DNA from: Coffea arabica
Taxonomy: Eukaryota; Streptophyta; Magnoliopsida; Gentianales; Rubiaceae
Direction: 5' to 3'
DNA length: 64,000 nt
NCBI RefSeq assembly: GCF_036785885.1
Contig: NC_092320.1
Coordinates: forward strand, 11,099,557 to 11,163,556
Of this stretch, positions 1 through 11,165 are shown in pieces (position 1 is the first letter of the stretch; the number at the start of each line of letters is the position of its first letter). The position numbers and the translations under genes are program-made. The notes beneath the pieces were generated by a model. The model ran no database searches. It was given only the letters and a program-made list of their open reading frames with translations, and was not told the origin of the DNA.

Positions 1-2002
1 CAGCAAGTGCTACTGCAATAATGCTGATGCATGTAATTAGAAAAATCAAGAGATGTCCAGTCCTTGTAAAGCTTTGATATTATTGGCCAGTACTGGTAGG
101 CATGAATCACGAAATATCGGGTTAGGTAAACTCCTTCGAAACAATACGATCAACCAAAGTAATGCGATCAAACTAAGTAAGAATACCTAATTATTTATTT
201 TTGTCAAAGGTCAACTTCTATATATATTTAGCTATAGACATTTTCAAATAGAAAATTTTATAACTGTGTCCGACATATATATATAACCAACAAACTTTAG
301 TTTTAGGAAATTTTTAAATTGCAAGATAAATGAAACAAAATCAATATCTAGTGACATATGTATAAACTATATATGACTGAAGAAAACTTCTAAATTTGCA
401 AGACTTGAACTTACAACTTTTTTTTTTACTTTTTCTGTTCTTTCCTCAAAATCACCTTGTTATGTATTACTTGCCCTATGTCAAGGACAACGAATCCCAG
501 GGATTGCTAATTTGCACATGGCTCAACCTTTTCTAACTAAAACATGATGGACTTGCTGTTGCATTTCGTCAAAAAAAAAAAAAAAAAATTTATGGACTTG
601 CTATTGCAGCTTGCATAAATGTGACCGTCACAATGTATGGTACAGGTTCATTGTTCGATGGCGTTCAAATTATTTTTTTTGGGGGGGGTGGGGGGGAATG
701 GTCAAAGTTTTATTACTTTGGCTGGTTGAAGGCAGGGGACAATCTTTTATTTGGAGATTTTCTATGGATTTTCAAATTGATCTAGCGTACCACAGCTAAT
801 TGGTTCGAACATCAGGAATCAAGGTGGATTCCTGGAATCGTAGCTTTGCAATAGCCAAGTGGCCTCAATTGCAAGAAGTTGCCGTCAAACCTTTAGAACA
901 CAAAAAATGAAAAACAAAGGGAAGTTGCTGTCGAATATCTAGATACTACTATCTTGGGACAAGAAACTCAATTTTCCATGTGCATAAAATAAATTTCATC
1001 TTGTATCTTTTCCTTTCTTTGGATTGTTAGAAGTTTTTAAAGAAGGGTGGAAATAGATTATGATATGTGGTCAGGACAAGTTGCAGGTCTCAACAGTGCT
1101 TCTTGTGATTCTTATATATTGCCTAATGATAAAGGTTTCTAGGTGTTCAAGCCTTACCATCTGAGTTGGCGCAAGTACGTACTGAGCCTTTAATTCATCC
1201 AAGAATGGTCACTAACATGAGATAAGCAAAAACAACCATCCCAGCTTGATATGAGACATCTTCTAGTATTATTCACTGGATTCAATTCATGCAGGGTGTG
1301 CCTAAGGATAAGATCTTCAACATCACTGGTATGAAATGACAGTATACTAAATGCCTCTCCACCTCCAAGCTAAGTTGGTTGTTAGATGCTTAAAAACTTT
1401 GTCAGGAAAGAACCCCAAAAGTCAAATTTGTCAGGGCTCATCCTGTCATTTCTCAAGCTCAAAGGAAAGGGGGAACCTCTTAACTGGTTAACTCTCTACC
1501 ATCAAAACAGAACCAAAATACCAGATGGACAGAGAAAGCACACAACTGTTTTTTTCTTCACATTTGAATTCTTAAATCATGTCTTTTTCACATTTTCCTA
1601 TCATACAACTTTTTTTTTTTTTTTCCACAGCTCTGCAGGACTTGTATGTTAAAAATTTGGATAAAGCAAAACATATATTTTGACCTTTGATTACTTTTAG
1701 ATTTAGCATCAAAAGAAGTATGAGAAGAAAAACCTTCAATGCCAAGAAGCAGATTGCTTTTTAATATGTAAAATCAGCGACTAAGTGCTATGACCTTTCT
1801 TATGCTGGAATATTGACATACGTATAACGGATGCAGTGATGCACACTGTTAAGGGATCAAGAAACAAACTAGGAGTGCTACTATCTTGCTGTAAAGCTAA
1901 ATATCTGATCTTATGCTCCACAGAAGCTTGTATGGTTAACCAAAAAGATCATCTATTACCAGCGTCAAAAATCCGCTTGAATTGGAAGTTTGCATATTTC
2001 CA
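1..2002. other. intergenic DNA, no gene recognised
   Basis: No supported coding region. The stretch is AT-rich with homopolymer runs (A-run near 570-588, T/G-run near 670-697, T-run near 1610-1625). Open frames here are short and resemble nothing I know. The last few hundred bases probably include 3' flanking sequence of the minus-strand DUF1677 gene. Confidence 0.5.
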
Positions 2003-2410
2003 TCATGAAGGAAGAGAAGAGAAACAGCTCGCTGAACGAACAAGTGATGATTGATTGACTTCCCGAACGGGGCAGCTTGAAGAGGATCTCAAACTTCTGG
2101 GAGCATCCAAACTTTTCCTTAGAAGCTTTCCCATGGCGAACATGGGATGCTCAGAACTCGAAGGAGGACTGGTAGACTGGAAGTTTCTGCAGAAGCTGAT
2201 GTGCCTATTCAAAGCTTCTTCGGTACTGATCAGTCTTTCTGATTTCAAGACTTCAACTTTCACTGCTTCAATGCAAAGACCACAAAGCCACATTCCACAA
2301 TACCTTTGGCGGATTCGAGATATGTAGGCTACAGTACACTCCTCTGTGAATCCACAGGACTCACAGTTGATGAACTCAACCTCTTCTTCAGCACTCGAAG
2401 ATATTTCCAT
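2003..2410 (-). CDS. DUF1677 family protein, single exon
   Basis: This 135-residue protein of unknown function belongs to the plant DUF1677 family. The N-terminal half holds the family signature: a Cys pair followed by GFTEECT (about residues 16-26), then YISRIRQRYCG, then WLCGLCIEAVK (about 42-53). The spaced cysteines look like a small metal-binding fold, which is inference. The C-terminal half is Ser/Pro-rich and low in complexity, with RSLRSSSSCP and a final run of serines, as in relatives. I chose the ATG at 2410 because the open frame upstream of it begins with TTG, not ATG. No intron is needed. A badly decayed relative lies on the same strand about 6.4 kb away. No biochemical role can be assigned. 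Confidence 0.9.
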   Translation of the reverse strand: MEISSSAEEEVEFINCESCGFTEECTVAYISRIRQRYCGMWLCGLCIEAVKVEVLKSERLISTEEALNRHISFCRNFQSTSPPSSSEHPMFAMGKLLRKSLDAPRSLRSSSSCPVREVNQSSLVRSASCFSSLPS

Positions 2411-2938
2411 TAATCTGAATCTCCCAAGAGACAAGAAAACACGCGTACCCTTTTAACTCTCAGAAGGCCCTGAAGTCAATGAAACGTGAAACAATCCTTG
2501 GACGTGCTGCTACTTATAAGATTGGAACTTTCCAGTGGCTTTTATGTTACTTGGGACCAAATGATTTAGCCACAGGTTTGAGTATACATTGTGCAGGTAA
2601 TTGTCTGCCTTACCGCGTATGAATACGTACACACTCGAACCGTGAGGTAAAGATTAAAAAAAGAAATGCAAACGTGATGGTTTTATCATTTATATGGCTA
2701 ATGAAACTCGACAAGGCAACACGTTATCATCACTCATCAGCAATCATGTCATGTCATGTGTTAACATGACATTTTGTTTTCATTCTTGGTTGTCCATTGC
2801 CCACGCTTTTATCCAAGTCAATCTCCAGTTGTACATCATTAAATTTTTCTGCTTCCCCTCTGTTACGTTTTCACCGTACCAAATCATATAGTTTAATAAA
2901 CTAATGGTACATTTATGGAAAGTGCTAGGACTTCATAT
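2411..2938. other. 5' flank of the DUF1677 gene
   Basis: Non-coding stretch upstream of the minus-strand DUF1677 gene, so it probably contains its promoter and 5' UTR. No other feature was recognised. Confidence 0.4.
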
Positions 2939-2947
2939 CTTCTTTTG

Positions 2948-3361
2948 GGATTAATTCCACTTTGTCCCCCCAAACTTTGAACGATTACTCACTTCAGTCC
3001 CTCAACTTTAAAATGGGACACTTAAGTCCCTAAACTTATAAATACCTTCCACTTAAGTTCCTGAACCTATAAAATGTGACACTTAAATCCCTAAACCCTT
3101 ATAAAATAAGACACTTTGACCACCAACGGCATTCATGATTTGTTAACAATTTTTCTTAAGTGTTAACAAATCATGAATGCCGTTGGTGGTCAAAGTATCT
3201 TATTTTATAAGGGTTTAGGGATTTAAGTGTCACATTTTATAGGTTCAGGAACTTAAGTGGGAGGTATTTATAAGTTTAGGGACTTAAGTGTCCCATTTTG
3301 AAGTTTAGGGATTGAAGTGAATAATCGTCCAAAGTTTGGGAGGATAAAGTAGTATTAACCC
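2948..3361. mobile_element. long-palindrome MITE with 9-bp target duplication
   Basis: The element is almost entirely an inverted repeat: two arms of about 200 bp meet at a short loop near 3150-3160. Ends read GGATTAATTCCACT on the left and, reversed, GGGTTAATACTACT on the right. The 9-bp direct repeat CTTCTTTTG sits at 2939-2947 and 3362-3370 as a perfect target-site duplication. A 9-bp duplication with long terminal inverted repeats fits a non-autonomous Mutator-like (MULE) element. It has no coding capacity. The arms are still closely complementary, so the insertion is probably fairly young, or the hairpin is kept homogeneous. Confidence 0.85.
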
Positions 3362-3370
3362 CTTCTTTTG

Positions 3371-4273
3371 ATCGTAGGTGGGAATAGCTCTTCTGCATCA
3401 TCTAAAATAAATACGTGTGCTTGGATGGTAGATTATGCGTGTGCGTGCGTTGACGATACAAGTAAATAAAATTTGATAAATAATTCATATTTTCAACAAA
3501 CAGAAAAACGGTTTCCCGTGGATTTAGTGTCCAAAAGATCCAATGATTTTGAGCTGATTAATTATACGAGATAGTACTTCCCATGAACATGAATTACCTT
3601 TTTTTTTGGGTTAAGATTTTAGGAGGAAGACCTATAAGTTCTCAGTCGACAAAAAGAAATAATAACACCATAAATTGTTGAAATTATGGAACCATGAAAT
3701 GAAGGATCGGAATAGCTACCGGTCATCTAACGTGTACAAAAGCAAGAAGGGATGGCGAAACTCCTTTATATATGGGACTATCCAAGAAATTTGAAATTTC
3801 CTGTTTGATCAACTTTGCCTTTAAAACCAAACCTAATGCAGAACCACATTTTGATGCAACTACTAGGAATATGCAGATGATTTTGGAATATGAGGTCAAT
3901 GTGGCACTTCTAATTCTAGAGAAACGATTGGACCATGCCTTGTGATGCATCTTGATGTGAAGATAAGTGAGATTGGACATTTTTTATTTGTGTGGCTTGT
4001 ACACCTGAATTTCTTCGTACCATAATATTCACGAAGCTCAGGATGCCTTTGTACCACACGTAACTAGGATGTTTTTGTGGCAAGGTTCTGATAAAACATC
4101 TGTCCATCCGCAGAAGAGAACGATTAGATCACATCAAATTGAGTTTTCAGGCGGAGAACATCCAACATTTGTTGTTTCTAACTAAAAACCGATAGGAACC
4201 TTCAAAATTGTTGCACCGCTGCATCAAAAATGGAACAAAGTAAAAGGATAATTCACTAGGATAACTGGCTTTA
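3371..4273. other. intergenic DNA, nothing recognised
   Basis: Open frames on the minus strand near 3723-4107 do not match a family I know and have no splice-consistent extension. I see no repeat structure. Confidence 0.4.
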
Positions 4274-4830
4274 GAACATCTTAAGTAAGATCGTCCAAAA
4301 TATTCCTCCCAGATTCATTAAATAATTTTTTCTATCTTTCACTTTTAAAATAGTAAATTTACGTCTCTTACAAAATCAAATTGATAAATTTGATCCTTAT
4401 TCAGATTTTCGATCATTTTTTACTTTGAATCCATCATGTAACCCACACATGATTATTTTTTTAGAAGCATAAAGGCTAGATTTCATTTGTAGTCAAATGA
4501 TTTAATTCATGTTTATTTTTGCCTCTACAAAAAGTAGGCTTTGATCTAAAGTATATTAATTTTTCTCCTAAAAAAAGTGGGATATGAACTAATCTAGATT
4601 CATTTTTGCCACTAAAAAAAATAAAGATATGATCTTTTTGTATATAAAATATAATTGTATTTGGGTCATGTGATTATTTTAAACTAAAAAATGGTTGAAA
4701 AGTTTGGTATCACTAAATTTTATTAATTAAATTTATAAGAGGCATAAAATTAACATCTCAAAAGTAAGGAATGAAAAATTTTATTTAATAAAATATGATG
4801 ACGATTTAATCGATATTTTTTACATCGTAT
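4274..4830. repeat. diverged fold-back repeat, family A
   Basis: AT-rich non-coding repeat with weak inverted ends. Its body (phrases such as CTTTGAATCCATCATGT and TTTTTCTCCTAAAAAAA) recurs in the same order at about 48280-48640. It also shares a loose plan with the larger fold-back elements at 9784 and 13030 (conserved CACTTTTAAAA block, then TCATC-G-G-C-ACATGATTATTTTT). I could not see a clean target duplication, so the ends are approximate and the class is uncertain. Confidence 0.55.
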
Positions 4831-4897
4831 CAGCAGACGCTCAACAAGACAACGGCGCTAAAAGCCTAAAACAGACCAATTCTAGCATTCATTCAAG

Positions 4898-5794
4898 GGA
4901 TAATTTCAGAAGCCCCCCCTGAGATTTCATGAAATATCACCTAGCTTCCTTGAGGTTTTCAAAATCTCACTTAGCACCCCTCAAATTGATATTTTGGTAA
5001 CATTGTCACCCTTCTAACCAAAAGTAATATTAAAAAATTCATGTTTGAGGAGAGAGATTATTTTAGTGCCTTTAATACCCTTAGCCTATAGAAAAATGAA
5101 CATTTTATAAACCAAGGAAAAAAAGTACTAAATTGGAACCGTCTTAAAAATGAGGAGATGAAAATTAATAAGATTTTATGTTACAGCCAATAGTCATTTC
5201 TATAGTAGAGAGAGACAGTAAAAGCAAATATTTTTTTAAACCATTTCTATAAATAAAACCCTCCATAGCATTGAAGGCAATTAACATGTAAAAAGCATAC
5301 ATTTGAGCCAAAAAAACTCAGCAATAGATGAAATTCAACTTCAATATCATACAGAGAATATACTAAAAATAGACAGACTTTTTTATGGGTATGAAATATG
5401 AAAATTTTATTATAAAAAACTCAGAATTTGAAAAACTGCAGTTCGGAGTTTTAGTTACTTTATTTCTCTTGCGCTCTACATGAATAGGAACAAATAACTA
5501 AATAAATAAATAAAGCTGTGAAACACAAAAAAAGGGGAAAAAAAGAACCTGCAGTTATTTTTCTCCAAATGCGCTGAATATTTCATTGATTAAATCCTAT
5601 ATTTCATTGACATTTAGAGAAAGAAAAATAAGTTTAGAAAATTTAAATATGAGGGTATTATTGACAATTCATCACCTTTGATATTAGCATATGGCCCTAC
5701 TATCACTTTAAGGGTGCTAAGTGAGATTTTAAAAAGTTCAAGGGAGCTAGGTGATATTTCATGAAACCTCAGGCGAGGTTTCTGAAATTATCCC
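4898..5794. mobile_element. MULE-type MITE (GGGATAATTTCAG family), copy 1
   Basis: An 897-bp element with inverted ends beginning GGGATAATTTCAGAA and continuing into a CCTGAGRTTTCATGAAATATCACCTAGC block on both arms. A perfect 9-bp target duplication, TTCATTCAA, flanks it at 4889-4897 and 5795-5803. It has no open frame of note and an AT-rich centre. The same ends recur at 16490 and 50486. The right end lies 93 bp before the start codon of the strictosidine synthase-like gene, so the element forms its proximal promoter or 5' UTR region. Confidence 0.88.
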
Positions 5795-5887
5795 TTCATT
5801 CAATCATCACTCTTTGACCCTTCAAACTTTTGACAAGCCGTCTAAGCTTCTGGGAAAGATTTTGCAGAGCGAAACTTTCATACAGTT

Positions 5888-8327
5888 ATGGATTTTATCA
5901 GTGGCTTCACCACAATTTCAAGCTTCCTCATAGCTTGTATACTAGCTATAGGACTCCAACTTTCCTTCTTCTCACCAATCTCACCGGACATGCTAGAATT
6001 TCCTGCAATTTCTTCAAGTCTTGTTCTATCTAACAGCAAATTACAGGTAGAAACCTTCATCTCATCTGTTTATATAATATATATATATTTCCCACTTGGC
6101 TAGTGAAAATTATGCTTACAACTTTCTCTTCCCCTCCCCACTTCCTCCCCTGGGCCAAAAAAAAAAAAAATTGTAACTGGCAGGATGCAGAGAAACTTGG
6201 AGAAGGACTTCTGGTGAAACCAGAAGATGTTACCATAGACGAAATGGGAGTTCTGTATACAGCCACAAGAGATGGTTGGATAAAAAGATTGCACAAAAAT
6301 GGATCCTGGGAAAATTGGCAGTGGATTAACAGCGACCAATTACTCGGAATCACAACAGCAGCAGCTGGCGGAATCATTGTATGCGACTGTGAGAAGGTAC
6401 AACACTCATCAGTGCATTTGAAACTGGAAACTTTGCCCCTCTACAACTACATGGATAACTGCATCACATTCTTTTTATGTTCAGGGCCTGCTGTGGTTTA
6501 CGGAAGATGGAGTAACAAATCTTGCGTCCCATGTTAATGGTGTCAAAATAAGGTATGATTACAGGCCATTACTTGTAAGTCCAGAATTTCCTCTTACAAC
6601 TAAAATATAAGCTCCGTCGTGTTGAGCAAAATTAAGTGATCATGGGGCTTGTACAGATGTAAATCCGTTTGTCTTATACAACTTTGCAAGTAGTTACGCA
6701 TTCTTTCATCACTTGTGCCTTCTGATCCTTATGACTGACTGCTAAATGTTAAATGTGGTAAAACCATGAGAGGAACAGTTTCACCAATACTAACAAAAGT
6801 AGTTGTGTATTCTATTAATCTGCGATATTCTTGGTTTTCTTTCTTTTCTTTGGATTTTCTCTTTCTTTCTTGCCGACAATTATATTGGAACATGGTGGAT
6901 CAGGTTTGCAGATGATGTGATCGAAGCATCAGATGGAAGCGTATACTTCAGTGTGGCAAGCACTAAATTTGGGTTCCATGATTGGTACCTTGACTTGATG
7001 GAGGCAAAACCTCATGGCCAACTTCTGAGATACGACCCTGCATTGAATGAAACATCAGTTTTGCTAGGTGACCTATACTTTGCAAACGGTGTTGCGCTCT
7101 CCCCCAACCAAGATTATCTGATCGTCTGTGAAACGTGGAAGTAAGTGTTTTTTGTTCAATGTCCCATTCCTCCCCCGCCCCCCACCAAAAAACCCACCTG
7201 GGAGGTGGGGTGTGGGCTTAGAACATCATCGACTTGAATGCAAGAATGAAAATCAAGTTTAGTTTTAATATACTAGCCATTTTGCTGTTTTTTTTTTTTT
7301 AAAAAAAAAAACTTGCCATTTTGCTAATAGCCCGGTGGCTGAATTCTTGCAGCAGAGTGCAGGTTTGCAAGAGGTTGGAGCTCGTCTTGGCACTCCCTCC
7401 CCCTTGCCAACTATTGAATAAAAAAGAAAAATTTGAACAAGAATAAGAGGAAATAAATTGTGATCAGTCCTATGCCCTTTAAACCTGTACATGCGTTTGA
7501 TGGATTTAGTAAGAAAGAGTATATTCAAGTCTTGATAACAACCAAAACACTCTGACTAAGCGACATGTTTCAGCCAGACAATCACTAAGTGGCTGGTATG
7601 ATTAATAAAGTGTCTTAAGAATTATTTGGAGCACGAACTCTGCAAGTGATCATGATTAGACTAAACCAATTCAATTCAAATTACAATTACTTTGATTTTT
7701 TGGCTAAACAATGTGATAACACGTCACAAGCATCAGATGACGTCCCTGTTTATTTGTCTTCTGTACCAGATTTAGGTGCCTCAAGTACTGGCTGACTGAG
7801 GAAAAGAGAGGAGTAAAAGAGGTTTTCATTGACAATCTTCCTGGAGGACCAGACAACATTAATCTGGCTCCAGATGGCACGTTCTGGATTGCACTTCTTG
7901 AGGTATCTAACACAACTAATCAATTAAACACCTCTACTCACTTATCAACCCAAAAAAAAAAATTTTTTTTTGCTTGTTCTTGGCTGGACATAATAATTGT
8001 TAATGGTGAAGCTCATCTGTTTTCGGCTTTCTACCATTCATTAAAGATTTATATCTGCTGCAGTTAGTGCCGAGCAGGCTGCAATATCTGCACGGTTCCA
8101 AACTGTTAAAAAAGTTGCTAGCGACTTTTCCAAGGTCGATGATCCAAGTCCATGGCGTATACGAGAAAGCAATGGTAGCTAATGTGGGCAGTGATGGCAA
8201 GATAATCAAGATTTTAGACGACCCGACTGGAAAGACTATGTCTTTTGTGACATCTGCACTTGAATTTGAGGGTCATCTATACTTGGGAAGTCTAAATTCC
8301 GACTTCATAGGAAAATTGCCTTTATGA
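5888..8327 (+). CDS. strictosidine synthase-like protein (SSL), six exons
   Basis: Exons 5888-6046, 6184-6396, 6485-6552, 6904-7140, 7770-7902 and 8064-8327 join in phase to give about 357 residues, normal for this family. Residues about 8-28 form a hydrophobic signal anchor, so the product should enter the secretory pathway. The rest is a six-bladed beta-propeller of the Str_synth type. Recognisable blocks are VKPEDVTIDEMGVLY, RFADDVIEASDGSVYFS, ANGVALSPNQDYLIVCETWK and LEFEGHLYLGSLNSDFIGK. NETS in exon 4 is a possible N-glycosylation site. True strictosidine synthases condense tryptamine and secologanin using a catalytic Glu near the C-terminus. From memory of the alignment, that Glu falls in the FVTS stretch here and is not conserved, so an SSL/YLS2-like role is more likely than alkaloid synthesis. 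The exon 3/4 and 4/5 junctions split Arg and Lys codons, which supports the model. Confidence 0.93.
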
Positions 8328-8330
8328 ATA

Positions 8331-8770
8331 TGGCATATAGTATACATACCCAAGGTAATTCCTGTTGTGTTGTAATAGAGTAAGCAGTTCTTCTGTGTAT
8401 GGTACTTCATCCGGGAGCGTGAAATGGTTCAATTTTTATGGTTAAAAAGGACAAATTCATGGCAGCAACTTCACTATTGCGATTTGTGATGCTTCAACTA
8501 TCAAAGTTCATGCATAAAAATCCTTCCACTCTTCCTCCAAACCTCCAGAGGTAAGACAGGGCATAAACGTTGATTAATCTCGCAACACAATTGAAAATAT
8601 TTGAGGTATTCGACAGGTCACACTCAATGATGGGGTGGTAGTTTAGAGCTCGTAAATATGCTCATCAAAACAATCTAAAGATTGCAATTAGACACCCTTT
8701 TCTCAGATCACCAACTTGCAATTGCCAATCTCCGTTGTTGCTGCAGGTGTAACATGTTAGCAAGCTATAC
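8331..8770. other. 3' flank of the SSL gene
   Basis: Non-coding DNA downstream of the SSL stop codon, probably the 3' UTR for the first 100-200 bp. No other feature was recognised. Confidence 0.4.
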
Positions 8771-8774
8771 TTCT

Positions 8775-9002
8775 AGAAAAGGAAGCTTTTGCAGATTTAT
8801 ATTATAACGTGCCAATTTCAAAGTTCTTCGCCATATTTTTAAGCCTCTCTAATCTCAGAACTTCAGTCTTCATTGCTTCAATGCTTTGACTGCACATGTT
8901 CACATTATCCATACCTTCTGCATATCAGAGATTTATAAACAGACGGAAGTCCAGATTTGATAAGTTCAAGGACTTCTCTACGTCCATCCCCAAATTTTCC
9001 AT
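8775..9002 (-). pseudogene. decayed DUF1677 copy
   Basis: Read on the minus strand, this stretch aligns over its whole length with the coding half of the intact DUF1677 gene at 2003-2410, starting at an ATG at 9002. The best match is the segment MCSQSIEAMKTEVLRLERL against GLCIEAVKVEVLKSERL. At least two in-frame stops are present, most of the signature cysteines are gone, and the Ser-rich C-terminal half is absent. It is on the same strand as the intact gene, with the SSL gene between them. The likely origin is an old dispersed or tandem duplication that never kept function. Confidence 0.75.
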
Positions 9003-9061
9003 CAATATCACATCTACACTAAAAAAATCTTGAAATTGTATGACACTAGCAATCGTCATTT

Positions 9062-9783
9062 TTAGGGGTCCTTTGGAATTATGATGCTTATTAAAATTTT
9101 AAAAAGCCCTTCACTTACCAGAGTTTTCAACTAAAGCACTTACTTAGTGCTAATAAGTGCTTATGTGTGTTTGTTTCGGTAAGTGCTTCTGTGTTATGTG
9201 TGATTTTAAATTTTTGAAATATAGTTACCTCATTGTTGAGTTTATAATATACGATAAAATGATTGAATTTTATATATATATTTTTTAAAAAATAAAGGAC
9301 AGTCTAAAACCATAAAATTTTAACTTTTACTAAAAGTGCTCTTAACGCCAAAAACTCTGCTCCTAAAATTATGGGATGATGGTCACCAAACGGATATGGG
9401 GCAGGGACGGTCATCAGAAGGACTGTCTCTGGACAGTTCATGGTCAAGATTTGGCCAAAAAAAATGTACGGTCCAAATTTTATCTTGTATCTCGATTTTA
9501 AAAATATATGTGGGACTCATAAAATTTTGTTCTAAAGTTACACGTTGTTGAGAGTAAGTTACACCATGTGCAAACAAAGTTACACCGTGTGCAAAATGTA
9601 CATAACTGCCAACAACTGTTCCTGCCCGTGGTCCGTCACGAAACACCTCAAAATTACTTTTATCATTTAAAAGTGTTTTTTTTTAAACAAAAGCAGAGCA
9701 CCCCCCCCCCCCCCCCCAAACTGACTTTTAGTTTCTGCCTAAATGCCTTTGTTTATGAATACCTGTGGGAAGAAAGTCAAATT
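9062..9783. repeat. ~510-bp direct repeat, copy 1, with nested MITE-like ends
   Basis: From about 9270 to 9781 the sequence is repeated at 11168-12376 with only scattered differences. Shared landmarks in order are TTTTTTAAAAAATAAAGGAC, ATTATGGGATGATGG, GGGGCAGGGACGGTCAT, the paired TTACACC-TGTGCAAA phrases, and GTGGGAAGAAAGTCAAA at the end. The stretch itself looks like a nested MITE: GGGCAGGGACGGT near 9396 mirrors ACTGTTCCTGCCC near 9615-9628, and outer AAGTGCTT/CCAAACGG blocks look hAT-like. In this copy the GGATGATGGTCACC site is uninterrupted. A C-run of about 18 lies near 9700. Confidence 0.7.
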
Positions 9784-11165
9784 GAGAAAATCTTTCAAAA
9801 CATCCCTCACATTTTGCAAAATAACTTTTTTCGATCCTCACTTTTAAAAGTGTATTTTTACGTCCCTTACAAATTCACATTAGTCAAATTTGGTCCCTAC
9901 CTAGATTTTTGACTAGTTTTTTATTTGAATTCATCACGTGCCTTGCATGTGATCATTTTTAGGAATAAAATTATCAAATTAAAATTTAAATAATTCGATC
10001 TATAATTCCTTACATTTCACAAAATGAATTGTTTCGTCCCTCACATTTTACAAAATAAATTTTTAATCTCTCACATTTGACAAAAATGAATTTTTTCACC
10101 CCTCATTGACCATGTATATAAATAGTTTTTTTTTTAAACCCATGTATGTATCTATTTGATTTCACCTGAACAATACGAATAGCATATAATATATCTCTAT
10201 GTGATTTCACCTAAACAGACTAATTGTAATTATATACATACTATTCAATAGATATATTCATGGCTATAAATCTAACAATTGTGTTTTAAAACCACACACA
10301 CACATATATTTGATTATACCATGTGAATCTCTTCAATATTTGTAACATTTCTCTTTTTGTAATAATTCATTTATTGAGTTGTGTAATAAGGTCATCTAAT
10401 TAATTGATCTTATTTTGAATTCTATAGTCATGTTAACAAATTACAGTTTATATCCGAAAGTTTTACTCGCCACAACAGTTGAATTTCTTACCTTATAATT
10501 GGTTTAAAATTTGAAAGTGTCAATCACTTACTTCTTTTTGTCATACTTTTCTTTTGTTTATTTTTTCTGTCCAAATTTAATTCGATATAAACACTTGATC
10601 ATGTTTAGCATTAACTGTCTTCTTTATTTTCAATTTTCGAGTAAAGGAAAATGAACATGAGTGATAAACTAATAATTTTTTTAAACTCTTATATATATCT
10701 ATTTAATTTCACCTAAACAGTATATTCTGATAAAATCAATTAGAAATATATTACATGCTATTCGTATTATTCAGGTGAAATCAAATAGATATATATATAT
10801 ATATATGAGTTTAAAAAAAAAGTTGTTCGTACACATGATCAATAAGGGATGAAAAAATTTATTTTGTAAAATACGAAGAATGAAAAAATTCATTTTGTGA
10901 AATGTGAGGGACAAAAAAGGTTATTTTATGAAATGTAAGGGATAATTGATCGAATTATGTAAATTTTGATTTGACAATTTTACCCTTAAAAAATGATCAC
11001 GTACAAGGTACGTGGTGGATTCCAACAAAAAACTAGTCAGAAATTTAGATAGGGACTAAATTTGATCAATGTGAATTTGTAAAGGACGTAAAAGTATACT
11101 TTTAAAAGTGATGGATGAAAAAGTCATTTTATAAAATGTGAGAGACGTTTTAAACGATTTTTTCT
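9784..11165. mobile_element. large fold-back element B (~1.38 kb)
   Basis: Two inverted arms of roughly 420 bp enclose a centre of about 500 bp. Landmarks present in both orientations are TCCCTCACATTTTGCAAAAT-like ends, CACTTTTAAAAGTG, and TTGATTTCACCTGAACA near the arm bases. The whole element is homologous to the one at 13030-14406. There is no coding region. Unlike that copy, no matching target duplication flanks it: its left neighbour is the end of direct repeat 1 and its right neighbour is the start of direct repeat 2. Non-autonomous MULE-type element by similarity to the other copy. Confidence 0.75.

Noticed and set aside
1830-1960. Short plus-strand frame resembling the RNase H end of a Ty1/copia element
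   Set aside because: Only one weakly similar phrase, with no other element parts or terminal repeats nearby. At most a small fossil fragment.
3723-4107. Overlapping minus-strand open frames
   Set aside because: Chance frames in AT-rich DNA with no family resemblance and no coding character.
5888-8327. Genuine strictosidine synthase belonging to an alkaloid gene cluster
   Set aside because: The catalytic Glu seems absent, and none of the neighbours is an alkaloid pathway gene.
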